Assembly (NCBI RefSeq): GCF_003987645.1 | Contig: NZ_NGKA01000011.1 | Location: 1 to 64,000, forward strand | Source: Vagococcus elongatus | Lineage (GTDB): Bacteria > Bacillota > Bacilli > Lactobacillales > Vagococcaceae | Length of the DNA stretch: 64,000 nucleotides | Direction: 5' to 3' | Part shown: positions 50,352 to 61,400 of the stretch, piece by piece | How the letters are laid out: each line of letters begins with the position of its first letter | Numbering within the stretch: position 1 is the stretch's first letter | Position numbers and translations under genes: made by a program | Notes under the pieces: model-generated | The model's input: the letters and a program-made list of their open reading frames with translations, nothing else | Databases searched by the model: none | Told to the model about the DNA's origin: nothing

Positions 50352-52946
50352 CTAACTAAAGAAATCATATTCCCCTGTAGCGAAAGGAATATCTATAACA
50401 AACTCAGTTTTCTTGGGAAGAACCTGTCCTGATTCTTCAAAAATAATAAGATTATAAGTCTTTTTATTATCATATTTTCCAGCCTTTAAATTAAAGGTCA
50501 CATTAAATACTCTATCTTGCTCATCATCGGTATTTTTATCAGCTATAATGCGAACTTCATCAGATACTTTCTCCCCATATTCATTAACAAAATAAAGTAG
50601 GAAGTTAGCTGCTTCTCTATTAGTTGAAAGCATTTCACTTTGATAAAAAGATAAATTGAATATCATATTGCTGATTTTTCTTCCTGTTGATAATATATTT
50701 AATTCTACAGGTTTAACATCATATCTGTCTCTATTCCTCTGATATTCTTTATTGTCACTCCTAAGGTGTTTGTATTTAATTAGAGGGACAACCTTTTCTT
50801 GTAGTGAAATTCCACCATGGACAAAGTTGATTCCTCCACCTTGTTTTTTAATTCGGATATTATCTTTTGGTGCAAAACCCTTTAAACCTGATTCTTGATC
50901 AATAAATTTGATAGGCATTAGAAAGCTTGGATTGGCAGATTTGTCCATTATGGCATATCTTCTACCATAATCTACTAGGCCATCAAAGCCTTCTTTTGAA
51001 ATCTTATCATCTTCAGTAAACTCCTCATAGGTATAGAGGAAACCATGATCTGATGTAATTACAATGTTTATACTTGGAAAATCATTTGCTAGAACTCTAA
51101 CTAAATTTTTTATCTCTTCTATAGCCTTGTCACAGGCTGAAAAAACCATTGAATCAGAAGTGTGACTAGATGAATCTATCTGATCATGATATATATAAAC
51201 AACATCCATGCCTTTTGCTTGCTCTCTTCTTTCTTCTTTCTTCATATGGATTAAATCATCATATTTGAGTAGTTTAGAGTTCTTATTGGTATTTTGTAGT
51301 ACTCTTTCTCTGTTTCCCATATCTGTTGATTCCCCATTAATAATGACTTTTAGGCTATTATTTCTGATTTCTGTCTTTAAGCCATTATTAGGCAGTAGAG
51401 CAGCCATGCCAAAAGGTGTAATTGTTGGAAAAACAGCTTCCATATTGTCAATTTCTACTTTACATTGCATATCTTGTTTTAATTCTGTAACTAGTTCCTT
51501 TGCTACTTCATATCGTAAAGCATCTGATATAATTACAAAGGTTCTTGACTTAGCTCTTTTAATATTGTTTTCATAAAAATCTACCTGCTGGTCAACTTCA
51601 AGAACCCTTCCATACTCCTCAAGTTCTCTACTGCTGATATTAGACCAGTTGGTAAGAAGCTTTTCTAAGAACCAATTTTTATAGATTCCTTCAGCCCTAT
51701 CCACAGTAAATTTAAATAAATCATCAAGCTTGTCATTTGAATTTCTAAGACTTTTCTGATATGCTCTCTGAAATTTCCTATAGTAGGTATCCATTAAGTA
51801 AAACTTGTCTGTATAGGTCTTCCATAGTCCTTTTGCACTTGTCATATGAAATGAAGACTGGTTTTTATTATAAAAATCTTTCATTTTACCTATATTATAG
51901 ATTCCTTCATAGTATGAAGAAAATTCTCCAAACCAGCTTCCTACTCGTCTTTTTTCAAATATATCTGAAATATCCTCTGGGTCAATAATATCATTTTTAA
52001 TATTGGTCATTAGTTTTATAAGTATAACTTCATCAACGCATGGAAAACTTTCATTTTTTTCAAAATCTATAATGTCTAATTTCATTAATCTTTCATCTAG
52101 TCGAATCTCTCTTTCTATAATACGAGCGAGCTTATAGATGTATTTTTCTTCCTTAGCATTTCTAAGCCAATCCTCAACAAATTGAAAGCAGAAGGCTTCA
52201 TGAGGACTAGATATATAGTCATCTAGGCCTAAAAAAGCTTCTTTATTTATATTTCTTGATGTAGCAGTAAGAAATATATGGATGGAAAGACTTTTCAGTT
52301 TGTTTTCCTCACTTTGATAACCTGTACCTTGATATACCATTTCCCAAAATCTTTTATCTATCTTATAGTTCACAAAATCCTTGTAAATATGATTATCATC
52401 ATTTTCAAGTCCAGCCTTCAACACTTCTCTAATAATGGGTCCTGGTTGCATGTCAGATCCAGCTATACTACTCATAATGGCAAGTTCTAAATGTGCAGAA
52501 CTTTCAATTCTATTTGCTTTTCCCTTTACAAACTCTCTTCTTGCTTTAGCATTAAAATATTTCTTATATTCTTTTACAGACTGCCTTATGGTGATGGTAT
52601 CAGGTAAATTCATTTCTTTAGTCTGTATAGACCCTAAGTCTGCCCTAAAATCCTCACTATACCTCATGATATCTCTAATCCAGTTATCTTCAATGTTGTC
52701 AAAATAAAATGGGCAATAAACAAGGAAATCTGATTCTTGGTCATCAAAAGATAAGAGTTTTTTCACTATAAACTTATTATTCTTGGCCATCTTTAGAACT
52801 CTTACGTCTTGAATGCTTATAGTATCAATTGCATCTTCAAATTCTCTCTCTTCATCTTTCCAAAAGATAATCCTTCTCTTGTAAAATTCAGGATAAGGTT
52901 CTTTAAATCTTTTCTCTAAATCTTTTAAAATTTCTTCTAAGTCCAA
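50352..52946 (-). CDS. pglZ: BREX type 1 alkaline-phosphatase-superfamily protein PglZ
   Basis: 864 residues. The PglZ domain includes VIISDALRYEVAKEL (about 474-488), MEAVFPTITPFGMAALLP, and ITSDHGFLYTYEEF (about 630-643), the metal-binding acidic and histidine residues of the alkaline phosphatase fold. The N-terminal half is helical. PglZ is the marker protein of BREX and is needed for protection. It starts at TTG (52946) with GGGAGG nine to ten bases before it, a start that a plain ATG search would miss. 14 bases separate it from pglX. Confidence 0.95.
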   Translation of the reverse strand: MDLEEILKDLEKRFKEPYPEFYKRRIIFWKDEEREFEDAIDTISIQDVRVLKMAKNNKFIVKKLLSFDDQESDFLVYCPFYFDNIEDNWIRDIMRYSEDFRADLGSIQTKEMNLPDTITIRQSVKEYKKYFNAKARREFVKGKANRIESSAHLELAIMSSIAGSDMQPGPIIREVLKAGLENDDNHIYKDFVNYKIDKRFWEMVYQGTGYQSEENKLKSLSIHIFLTATSRNINKEAFLGLDDYISSPHEAFCFQFVEDWLRNAKEEKYIYKLARIIEREIRLDERLMKLDIIDFEKNESFPCVDEVILIKLMTNIKNDIIDPEDISDIFEKRRVGSWFGEFSSYYEGIYNIGKMKDFYNKNQSSFHMTSAKGLWKTYTDKFYLMDTYYRKFQRAYQKSLRNSNDKLDDLFKFTVDRAEGIYKNWFLEKLLTNWSNISSRELEEYGRVLEVDQQVDFYENNIKRAKSRTFVIISDALRYEVAKELVTELKQDMQCKVEIDNMEAVFPTITPFGMAALLPNNGLKTEIRNNSLKVIINGESTDMGNRERVLQNTNKNSKLLKYDDLIHMKKEERREQAKGMDVVYIYHDQIDSSSHTSDSMVFSACDKAIEEIKNLVRVLANDFPSINIVITSDHGFLYTYEEFTEDDKISKEGFDGLVDYGRRYAIMDKSANPSFLMPIKFIDQESGLKGFAPKDNIRIKKQGGGINFVHGGISLQEKVVPLIKYKHLRSDNKEYQRNRDRYDVKPVELNILSTGRKISNMIFNLSFYQSEMLSTNREAANFLLYFVNEYGEKVSDEVRIIADKNTDDEQDRVFNVTFNLKAGKYDNKKTYNLIIFEESGQVLPKKTEFVIDIPFATGEYDFFS

Positions 52947-52960
52947 AGTCCTTGCCTCCC

Positions 52961-55900
52961 TTACTTAATCTTAGATAAAACATCTTTAAATATTTTATAG
53001 TTTTCTTTTACTCCATCATCAAGGTCTATATCTATATAGGAGTCTGCAAGATGCTGGATCTTTTCTTCAAATTGCTGGGATTCAATAATTTTCTTTTTAA
53101 ATTCATCTGCTCTTTTTTCAAGCTCTATTTTTCTACTTCCACTAGCCTGGCTAATATTTTCTTCTAGCCTAGCAAGCTCTTGTTTATACCTATCTTGGAT
53201 TTCAAAAACATAATTTACTCTTATTTTTGCAAACATATCCTTATCGTATCTGTGAAGGTAGAACAAGCCCCTACAGGCCCCATTTTTGCCAGAGTCATAT
53301 TGCCAGTAAATAGGTAGATTCCTATACATGCTACAATGATCCTTATAAAAATCATTTAAGAAATAATTCCTTATTTTATCCCTGCTTCCAATATTCTGCC
53401 CCCCCTTTAGGACAGAAGCTACAAAGTCTAAGTTTTCATTTATATTTTCTTCACCAAAAATAACTTTCAAAAACTTAACAAATAATTCTACGATATCATC
53501 TTCAAAGTACTCCTGATCAGTAAAGGATATGATACCGTCTTTGCTTGGTTTGAAAGAGGAGTACTTTGATTGATCAAAATCCCCACCTGCAAAGGCAAGG
53601 CCCTCTATATCAAGGGAGTATCTTCCCATAAGACAACCTATAAAATAAGATAAGAAGTTTTTGATTACATCTTCTTTTGTTAAAATATATTTATTACCCT
53701 TGATATCATCATATATTTCATCCTTAGAATCAAAGATTTTGGCTATGGTAATGTTCTTGTCCGATACTTCAGGGGTTAGCTCTTCCTCAAGACCATAGAT
53801 TTCTATAAATATACGGTTTAGTTTTTCTTCATTAGCTTTAAGCTTATAGAATTGGGAATTAGCAAATTCCTTATAATGCTCATATGCTCCTTCTAAGTTA
53901 GCTATATAAATCTCTTTTCTTTCAGGAATTATTCCAATTTCATATAAACTATCATAATAGATTTCCATATATTTATTAAAGTTTGCTAAAGGTAATATTT
54001 TAAAATTCCATGAGCTTTCGCAAGTATCCCAGTCTATTTTGGAGATAGAGATATTTTCTTTTACTAAACTTATGATGATTTCTTTATCTTCTTCACTAGT
54101 TATTAGGGGTATGTTTGAGATGTTCCCTACCTGAAAATTAAGTGTTGGGTTCAAAACTTTAATTATCTCAAATGATATTTTGCTACATAATAATCCGATT
54201 GTATAGTACAGAAGACTTTGACTAGCAAATAATGAAGAACCTCCCACATCAAACATAAAGCCAGGTGGAGAATACCTGACTCCAAAGTAGCTAGAACTCA
54301 CAAATGACCATGTTGCAGATTCTTTGAATTGAAGTTGCTTCGCTCTTACAGGAGCACCATTATAATCCATTGGAATGCCATGGAATTTATGGATATCCTG
54401 TCCAAGCTTATACCAATTAACAACCAATTCTTGATTACCATACCATTTTCGAAATCCTCCTCCTTTATTATATGGAAACCATTTCTTGCCTGATTTATTA
54501 CTATCTACGTTTGAACTACAATTGTCTGTAAAATCAACTATTGATATTTCTTGCCATGCTCTCACAAATAATGCATTTGAACCCGTATGCATGCCAACTC
54601 TTATAGTGCATGAATCACTTAATAACGTTTTTTTAAAATTCTTAAGAAATTCATCACTAACCCAGTATGCCACTGGCATACCTGGTATTTTAACAAAGTT
54701 ATCCTTGCTAGCTTCATAAAAATAACTACAATTAGGATTTTCTATTGCTTCAAGTACTTTTTCTTTCTGAACCCCCATACCACCTGTAAATTCAGAAAGC
54801 CTAAAATAAAGTCCTTTATTGTCTTCATGACCATTTTTAAATACAAAGGCACATATAGGTACAGTAGCCTCCTCGAAGGCAGAATACTCCATCTGTATCA
54901 GTGTAGAAATGCTTTTATTTTCAATAATATACTTCCTTAATTTTTCGTATGATTTAATGAACATCCACACAAAGGGTGTCATAAAGCCTGAATATCCACT
55001 TGGTTTACACAGGTCAAAGTTTCTATGTATGAATACTGAGAATAAATCTGTTTTATAATCCTTATAGTGTTTATTGACATATTCTTTAAGCTGGCCATTC
55101 ATCTTGTTTAAATAAGGAGGATTAGTAGCTACTACATCATATTTCATAGCCATCACCTCAGATACATCAAAAATATTTTTTATTTGTTCTTGAAACTCTA
55201 TAGCTTGATAGGTAAATAAATCTATCTGTCCTAAATCAATATCTTCTATAAATCTTCTACAAAGTTCAAAATCGACTTCTTCAACTTTAATAATAGACCC
55301 ATAGTTCTTTCCATCTTTAAAGTTCGCTAGTAGCTCTTTTATTGATTCTATAGCTTTTATTCTCTCTTCAGTTGCCAAACTACTACCAAATACTTCAAAG
55401 TATTTTTTATCTATATTATTAGACTCTGGTATAGAGTAAACATGTGGCTTAATACCCTTATTTAAAATTCTTCTACTATAAGAACGAGCTTTCATCATAA
55501 GAGAAAAATATGCAAGTTGTCTTGCTCTTTCGTCAATATCTAAGCCATATAGATTATCACTTAAAATATATTCTGCAGCTTCCCTTTCTCTATATCCGCA
55601 TTCCTTGTATATCTCTATAAGAACATCAAATTCATATAAGAGGAAATGTCCTGAACCAACACAGTTGTCAAGTATCCTTAAATCTTTTGGATCTATTTTT
55701 TCATCTATATACTCTATTTCACCATTCTTTGGCATTACAAAGAATTCTAATTTATCCTTTAAATTACTATCTGGATTTCGTTCAATCCAATATTTACCCA
55801 AAGAATTATCAACAATATATCTAACTACCCAATCAGTGGTAAAGAGTTGTGTTGCTGCAGGTATATCTTCTTTGGCCACATTCCCTTTATAAATATTTAT

Positions 55901-56557
55901 AACTTTATCTTTACGTTCTTCATTATAATACTGATATAGCCAACCTATTATCTGAACCTGCTCTTTCCAATCTTCTTCAGGTATTTCTTTTATCATAAGG
56001 TCTAGGACAGATTTCTCTCTTAATAGACCATCTGGTAAAAGTAACTCTGTATAATCATTAATCTTCTGAAACATACCTGGAAGAACTTCATTTAGGGCAT
56101 TACACTGGGTAATAAATAGGTAGTTGAATAATTCTTCTTCTTTGTTCCCATCATTAAATAAATCTAAAACTTTTGATTTATCAAGTCCTAGAAGGTCAAT
56201 ATGTATGGCTTCAGATAGTATTTGAGGTTCAAACTGATTGTCTTCTGAAGAAAATACCCTAATATGACTTGGTAAATATCCATTCACTTCCATAAATCTT
56301 ATGGCAATAAATCGATTAAACCAAGTATAGGCAACTTCCTCTATGGTTATGTCAAATCCATCTGATTTTATTTTTTCTATTAAAACTTTCCTTGCTTCTT
56401 TATCATCATTGGTAAGGATCTGCCCATTTAGGGCAGTATCCATATCTTCCATTTTTTGTTCCTTTTCTATTCCATATATTTTTGCCTTTTGGATTACTTT
56501 TTCTATAAGTTCATTTCTTGCCCAAATTGCAAAATTCTTAATAGCTGTTTTATTCAT
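52961..56557 (-). CDS. pglX: BREX type 1 adenine methyltransferase PglX
   Basis: 1198 residues. The SAM-binding motif DNCVGSGHFLLYEF lies near residue 300 and catalytic NPPYLNKM near 480; a target-recognition and coiled C-terminal part of about 600 residues follows. It places the m6A mark that lets BREX tell self from phage DNA. The frame is intact, without the homopolymer tracts used for phase variation in some pglX genes. Fifteen bases separate it from brxC. It could be confused with type IIL enzymes, but no nuclease domain exists and the operon is BREX. Confidence 0.96.
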   Translation of the reverse strand: MNKTAIKNFAIWARNELIEKVIQKAKIYGIEKEQKMEDMDTALNGQILTNDDKEARKVLIEKIKSDGFDITIEEVAYTWFNRFIAIRFMEVNGYLPSHIRVFSSEDNQFEPQILSEAIHIDLLGLDKSKVLDLFNDGNKEEELFNYLFITQCNALNEVLPGMFQKINDYTELLLPDGLLREKSVLDLMIKEIPEEDWKEQVQIIGWLYQYYNEERKDKVINIYKGNVAKEDIPAATQLFTTDWVVRYIVDNSLGKYWIERNPDSNLKDKLEFFVMPKNGEIEYIDEKIDPKDLRILDNCVGSGHFLLYEFDVLIEIYKECGYREREAAEYILSDNLYGLDIDERARQLAYFSLMMKARSYSRRILNKGIKPHVYSIPESNNIDKKYFEVFGSSLATEERIKAIESIKELLANFKDGKNYGSIIKVEEVDFELCRRFIEDIDLGQIDLFTYQAIEFQEQIKNIFDVSEVMAMKYDVVATNPPYLNKMNGQLKEYVNKHYKDYKTDLFSVFIHRNFDLCKPSGYSGFMTPFVWMFIKSYEKLRKYIIENKSISTLIQMEYSAFEEATVPICAFVFKNGHEDNKGLYFRLSEFTGGMGVQKEKVLEAIENPNCSYFYEASKDNFVKIPGMPVAYWVSDEFLKNFKKTLLSDSCTIRVGMHTGSNALFVRAWQEISIVDFTDNCSSNVDSNKSGKKWFPYNKGGGFRKWYGNQELVVNWYKLGQDIHKFHGIPMDYNGAPVRAKQLQFKESATWSFVSSSYFGVRYSPPGFMFDVGGSSLFASQSLLYYTIGLLCSKISFEIIKVLNPTLNFQVGNISNIPLITSEEDKEIIISLVKENISISKIDWDTCESSWNFKILPLANFNKYMEIYYDSLYEIGIIPERKEIYIANLEGAYEHYKEFANSQFYKLKANEEKLNRIFIEIYGLEEELTPEVSDKNITIAKIFDSKDEIYDDIKGNKYILTKEDVIKNFLSYFIGCLMGRYSLDIEGLAFAGGDFDQSKYSSFKPSKDGIISFTDQEYFEDDIVELFVKFLKVIFGEENINENLDFVASVLKGGQNIGSRDKIRNYFLNDFYKDHCSMYRNLPIYWQYDSGKNGACRGLFYLHRYDKDMFAKIRVNYVFEIQDRYKQELARLEENISQASGSRKIELEKRADEFKKKIIESQQFEEKIQHLADSYIDIDLDDGVKENYKIFKDVLSKIK

Positions 56558-56571
56558 AGCCTATCTTCCTC

Positions 56572-59500
56572 CTAGTTTATTTCTATTCCATCACAATCCC
56601 CTAGTAAAGTCATTAAATTCCTTTCAATTGTCTTTACGTATTCCTTTATTTCGCCTTCATTTTCAAGTATTCTTGCTGGGAAAATTGCCTGTCTATAAAA
56701 TTTCTTAATATGCTTTTTCTTTTCAGGTTCAGACTCTCCATCGTTTTCTTTTACATAATTGGAGTCTGCTCTTTCCTCTTCCCCATCCTGGTCTTTTTGA
56801 CTTTTCTCTTCTACATTATTACTCTTTTCAATAGAGATAATATCTTTAACTGCCTTATCTTTCTCTGCCCACAAACTTGGAATAAACCCATCTAGTATTC
56901 TTAGGCTTAGTGTTTCTGAAATCTCTTTCTTCTTTTGTGTATAAAAGTCATCAGTTTCCTTAATAATATTGCCGATATAAGTGTCATACTTGTCGCCCTT
57001 ATGGATTTCTTCCATGCATTGTCTAACTATCTCAAATATTTCTTGGCGTTTATTATCAAGTAATTTGTTGTGTCCTTCTTTAACTCTTTCCATATAGCCA
57101 TTAAGTTTAGGGATATCACCATAGTCAAAGTCTTCTTTTTTTGGATTTATATTGACTATTAATCTTATTTTATTTAGGGCATCATTTATTTCTTTTTCAT
57201 CTTGAAGATAATCTAAATCAAAACGTAGCAAACTCTCTAGGTTAGTTGCTTCATCAAAGATTGATACTTGTACCTTAAAGAAATCCTCTACTGCCTCCAT
57301 ATCCTCTTGCATATCTTCAAGCTTATCCCCCATGTCTATAAGCTTATTTACAAAGCCTATATTGTCCTTTCTAGCATCAAGAAGAGCTAATAATAAATCT
57401 TTTGCCTCAAGGATTTTTTTCTTATCTGGATAGTTTTTCCCCTCGTATTTTTCTTCTAATTTAGAATAGTGTTCTTTCAGCTCTTCAAATTTTCTAATTA
57501 TAAAATCTACAAGTCCATCATCATCTTCAGGAATATCCATTATGTCAAAAAAGTGTCTTAAGAAGTCTCTTGCTTCTTTCATTTTTTGAATGCTTATCAT
57601 TTCACGCTTTTGTATCTTTGTTTTTCCTGTTTCACTTCTTTTACGCAGAAGTTCTGGTAGCCTTTCATCACTAGCTCTTATAGTTTCACCACCATATTTA
57701 ATTGTTGCTTTTTGCTCATAGATTAATCTAGCAACTACAGCCGCAATATCTATTTCCCGCCAGTGATATGGAATGGAAGTAAATCTTTTTTGAACATCTG
57801 CCATACTAGTTGGAAGATGTTGTTCATTCTGTGCTATAAGATAGGTTTCCACTTCAGCTGCAGCTCTTCTATTAGACTCAAGACCTGCCATTACACCATC
57901 ATCTTCTCTTCCATCAAGGATCATATAAATATCTTCATCAGATGTGGCATTCTTTGTAATTAACCCAAGCTTGTTGTAGAGATTGGATACTAAATACTCC
58001 AAAGCCTCATCTATTTTATTTTGAGGTGTTCCTGCTTTTATAGTAGTCCTATTCCCATCTATATAAAATTTAGCCTCTTTAAAAGCTTCTTTGAGTTCAT
58101 CTAAAGCATCTTCCTTAAAGCGTTCAGCATCATCTTGTTTGTTTCTTATGATATCTTGCATAGATTTTGGTAGCTGTGGAATATTCTTTTTTCTGGCATA
58201 CTTGTCTATTCTCATAGCATTTTCTATAAAATTATAGTATTCTGTGTCATCAAGTACTACAATAACCTTATTCTTAGATGATGTCATTAATCTTAGCTCT
58301 TGCTTATCTATAACATTTGTTGCAATAGTTAATATTTCCAGTTCCATTTCCCCAAGAGGATTTCCATAGTTAATACCATCTACTTTTTTATCAAAATCAA
58401 AGTCATATTTCTTTTCATAACGATATTTTTTTGTAGTATATATCTCTGCAAAAATCATTTCAGAAATTTTTCTTGTAATTTCACTTGGTTCTATATATTC
58501 ATCTTTAATTTCTCTTTCCACATCTTGTTCTTCATCAGTGAGGAAATTATAAGTCTCCCCTGTTCTAGCAATATAGTTCTGACGAATAAGCCTATCTAAA
58601 GACTTTTGAATTTTGTTTTTCTGTTCAATTTTATCAACTCTTATATCTTCTGCCATCATAATTACAATATTATCTATACTTGCAGGTATTTCATCATTGA
58701 CATACCTAACCATATATAGAAGTTTTAGTACATCTACATCATATAATTCCAAGCCTTTATCATCGGATGCAGCTCTTTCAGCTCTTTCTACTACCCTTCT
58801 TATTGAACTATCTAGGAATGTATGGACTGTATCATAGAACATCCAGAAGGGAATTATTGCATATTCATCCTTCTTTTGAACTCTTTGGGCTGCTTCCTGA
58901 AATCCTGAAAGCATAGAACGTTCTCCTCCTGATAAATGCTTGCCAACATTACCATATTTCCTGATTTGAGAAAATACTTTCTGCATAAGGATAAACTGGT
59001 ATGGTACAAAGGGAAAGTTTATAGAAAATTCATTTGATCCTTCAAATCCTCTTATGTCTCCTAAGGCTCCTTTAAATTTAAAAAGATTGTCCATTACATT
59101 TTTTTCTTGATTGTATACCTCTTCAAGGTGTACTCTAGCCTTGTCCTTTTTCTTTAAAATTCTTTTTTGTATAACCTCATCTGCTGCTGTTGAAGAAAGA
59201 GTAAGTCGAGTTTTAAATCTTGACTGGATTCTTGAAAACTCATCTGCCCTTGTCCTAATTATTTCATCAAGGGCTTCTTGCCCAGTACACATAACCCAGA
59301 CCTTTCCCATACACTCCGAACCTATTTTTTCCACTAATGATTGAAGATTAAGAAGCATATCTGTATCAGCTCCAACATATTGTCCAACTTCATCAATCAT
59401 GAAGAGTAACCTATAGTCATCTGGCTTTTTCTCTACATAGTCCTTCATTTCGGAAACCAATTGACCTATAGAAATATCAACTTCTTCTGATGAATCGAAC

Positions 59501-60171
59501 CAATTCCTTGCTGATATTTCACTCATACCTAGAACTTCTACAAGGCTTTCTATAACTTCATCTTCACAAAAGTCAAATACATCTCTTGAATTGAGCCATG
59601 ACTCCCCATTTTTCTCTTCAAAAACTTGCCTAAATTCTTCTGTTTTTCCTTTTCTTTCTATGTATTGCTCAAGCTTTGCTACTTTAAGATTGTCGCCATA
59701 AAAACCAAGATGTCTATAAAACATCTTAGCAAATACCCTTAAAACAGCTGTTTTATTCTTTATCATAGACCCTTCTATATCGATATTAAATAGGATTGTA
59801 TCTGTAGATGCTTTAGTTGATTTATCTATCATCATGAAAGTTGCTAGGTCATCTTCAAACTTTTCTCTAAATCTTTCTACTGTTTTTACCTTATTCACTT
59901 CTTTATTCTCAAGAATATATGAAAGGATTTTAAGAAAATGAGATTTACCACTTCCAAAGAAACCTGAAATCCATACTCCAATATCTGATGTCTGCCTGTC
60001 ATAGGATTCTGAATAATAGTTAAAAAAACTAATGAAATGCTTCTTTAACTCCCTGGTAATTACATACTCTGTCAATTCTTGCTCTATTATATTTTCAGCA
60101 TCTTGATCTACCTGAATAACACCTTTTATCTCCCTATTTATATCATCATAAAACATATCTTGTATTTTCAA
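56572..60171 (-). CDS. brxC: BREX type 1 P-loop ATPase BrxC
   Basis: 1199 residues. Walker A ISGFFGSGKSHFLKIL (about 68-83); LLFMIDEVGQYVGADTD is the Walker B region, and CTGQEALDEIIRTRADEFSR follows. Long coiled segments lie in the C-terminal half. BrxC is the largest ATPase of type 1 BREX and needed for defence and marking. The start is TTG at 60171 with GGAGGG upstream, giving MKIQDMFYDDINREIKG. It lies 19 bases after brxB. Confidence 0.95.
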   Translation of the reverse strand: MKIQDMFYDDINREIKGVIQVDQDAENIIEQELTEYVITRELKKHFISFFNYYSESYDRQTSDIGVWISGFFGSGKSHFLKILSYILENKEVNKVKTVERFREKFEDDLATFMMIDKSTKASTDTILFNIDIEGSMIKNKTAVLRVFAKMFYRHLGFYGDNLKVAKLEQYIERKGKTEEFRQVFEEKNGESWLNSRDVFDFCEDEVIESLVEVLGMSEISARNWFDSSEEVDISIGQLVSEMKDYVEKKPDDYRLLFMIDEVGQYVGADTDMLLNLQSLVEKIGSECMGKVWVMCTGQEALDEIIRTRADEFSRIQSRFKTRLTLSSTAADEVIQKRILKKKDKARVHLEEVYNQEKNVMDNLFKFKGALGDIRGFEGSNEFSINFPFVPYQFILMQKVFSQIRKYGNVGKHLSGGERSMLSGFQEAAQRVQKKDEYAIIPFWMFYDTVHTFLDSSIRRVVERAERAASDDKGLELYDVDVLKLLYMVRYVNDEIPASIDNIVIMMAEDIRVDKIEQKNKIQKSLDRLIRQNYIARTGETYNFLTDEEQDVEREIKDEYIEPSEITRKISEMIFAEIYTTKKYRYEKKYDFDFDKKVDGINYGNPLGEMELEILTIATNVIDKQELRLMTSSKNKVIVVLDDTEYYNFIENAMRIDKYARKKNIPQLPKSMQDIIRNKQDDAERFKEDALDELKEAFKEAKFYIDGNRTTIKAGTPQNKIDEALEYLVSNLYNKLGLITKNATSDEDIYMILDGREDDGVMAGLESNRRAAAEVETYLIAQNEQHLPTSMADVQKRFTSIPYHWREIDIAAVVARLIYEQKATIKYGGETIRASDERLPELLRKRSETGKTKIQKREMISIQKMKEARDFLRHFFDIMDIPEDDDGLVDFIIRKFEELKEHYSKLEEKYEGKNYPDKKKILEAKDLLLALLDARKDNIGFVNKLIDMGDKLEDMQEDMEAVEDFFKVQVSIFDEATNLESLLRFDLDYLQDEKEINDALNKIRLIVNINPKKEDFDYGDIPKLNGYMERVKEGHNKLLDNKRQEIFEIVRQCMEEIHKGDKYDTYIGNIIKETDDFYTQKKKEISETLSLRILDGFIPSLWAEKDKAVKDIISIEKSNNVEEKSQKDQDGEEERADSNYVKENDGESEPEKKKHIKKFYRQAIFPARILENEGEIKEYVKTIERNLMTLLGDCDGIEIN

Positions 60172-60190
60172 ATCTATTCCCTCCTAAATC

Positions 60191-60748
60191 CTAAATAATA
60201 TTAAAAGCCCTATAATAATCATTTGGTGTAAACTCATTAAACAATACAACAGATCTTCCATTAAAGCTTCCTGGATAAAGGACAACAATAGGTATATCGT
60301 CAAATCCTACCTGTAATTCTTCAAGAAGTGAATGAACTCTCATAAAGGGGTAAACTTCTCCAACTCCTGCAAGTAGAAGGACATCATTAGATTTTCTTTG
60401 TCCATATTGCATTTTTTCGGCAAAAGCCTTAGTTGTTGAAAATTTTAATATTCGATCTTGGAGAAAATCACTTCCTCTTTTCTCCTCCATTTCAGGAATT
60501 TTTGCTAGAATATTCTTTTCTTCACATATATCTAAAAATAAGTGATATAGATTATAAGATATAAGGTTGCAGTTTAAATTTTTATCGTTCTCAAGTTGTC
60601 CTATAAAATGTCTTACAGCCATTTCATCTTCAGGCTCATAGCAAAACATCCTTATGTTTACTTCATTACTAAGACCTCTGCCCGTAAGAAAATCCTGATC
60701 TTGTATTAAGTTTTTTAATCTATCAAGTTTTTCATATATATTGCTCAC
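60191..60748 (-). CDS. brxB: BREX type 1 protein BrxB (DUF1788)
   Basis: 185 residues of the DUF1788 family. MSNIYEKLDRLKNLIQDQDF at the start, then QYGQRKSNDVLLLAGVGEVY and VHSLLEELQVGFDDIPIVVL with YPGSFNGRSVVLFNEF are typical BrxB sequences. The biochemical role is not settled, but it is needed in known BREX systems. 14 bases after brxA, AGGGGTG upstream. Confidence 0.95.
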   Translation of the reverse strand: MSNIYEKLDRLKNLIQDQDFLTGRGLSNEVNIRMFCYEPEDEMAVRHFIGQLENDKNLNCNLISYNLYHLFLDICEEKNILAKIPEMEEKRGSDFLQDRILKFSTTKAFAEKMQYGQRKSNDVLLLAGVGEVYPFMRVHSLLEELQVGFDDIPIVVLYPGSFNGRSVVLFNEFTPNDYYRAFNII

Positions 60749-60762
60749 TCTATCACACCCCT

Positions 60763-61368
60763 TTATTCAAAATAGTTAAAAGCTGAAAGACAGGTTTCAT
60801 CTTTGTTTTCTATTATTTTGTCTTTTAATTTGTAATCTAGTAAAACTTCATTAAGTTTAGAAGAATTTATACTATCTATATAACCGTTTTCTTTTAAAAG
60901 ACTAGCTACCACAGATTTAAGTTTGTTAACAGTTGACTCACTCCAATTTGCCACTGTATCATTTTGCTCTTGAAGTCGAGTAAAAAAAATATTTAGATCT
61001 ATTCGACCATATGAAAAATTGCGTGTCCTATATTTTTCTCCAATTACAGTTATCATAAACTCCCATATAAGCCTTGAACTCTTCATCATAGCGTATAAAC
61101 AAATTTGTCTTGAAATATCTACAGGCCTATCTACTACCCAGTCTATAAGTTCTTTGTCTTCAAGAGTATTCAATCTTCTTATACAAGCTCTGGTTCTCAT
61201 TTTTAGGCTTCTCTCTGTAGGATATTGATATAAATTTTCGTTAAATATTTTATCTATAATCTCTTTTTCACTTAATCCTTCTTTAAGTAACTTTGCTGTT
61301 ATCTTCATTTCATAAAACATAAAAGGTTCTCTTGTTAATGAAGCTATATAGGGCGTATTAGTATCCAT
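60763..61368 (-). CDS. brxA: BREX type 1 protein BrxA (DUF1819)
   Basis: 201 residues of the DUF1819 family. ASLTREPFMFYEMKITAKLL, then LYQYPTERSLKMRTRACIRR and WVVDRPVDISRQICLYAMMK are typical. BrxA is a small DNA-binding winged-helix protein in structural studies. First structural gene of the operon, with AGGAGGCAGG before ATG, 32 bases after the XRE regulator. Confidence 0.95.
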   Translation of the reverse strand: MDTNTPYIASLTREPFMFYEMKITAKLLKEGLSEKEIIDKIFNENLYQYPTERSLKMRTRACIRRLNTLEDKELIDWVVDRPVDISRQICLYAMMKSSRLIWEFMITVIGEKYRTRNFSYGRIDLNIFFTRLQEQNDTVANWSESTVNKLKSVVASLLKENGYIDSINSSKLNEVLLDYKLKDKIIENKDETCLSAFNYFE

Positions 61369-61400
61369 AGCCTGCCTCCTTATCTATTATTATCATATTT

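Noticed and set aside
52961-56557. Type IIL restriction-modification enzyme
   Set aside because: No nuclease domain, and brxA, brxB, brxC, pglZ and brxL surround it in the type 1 BREX order.
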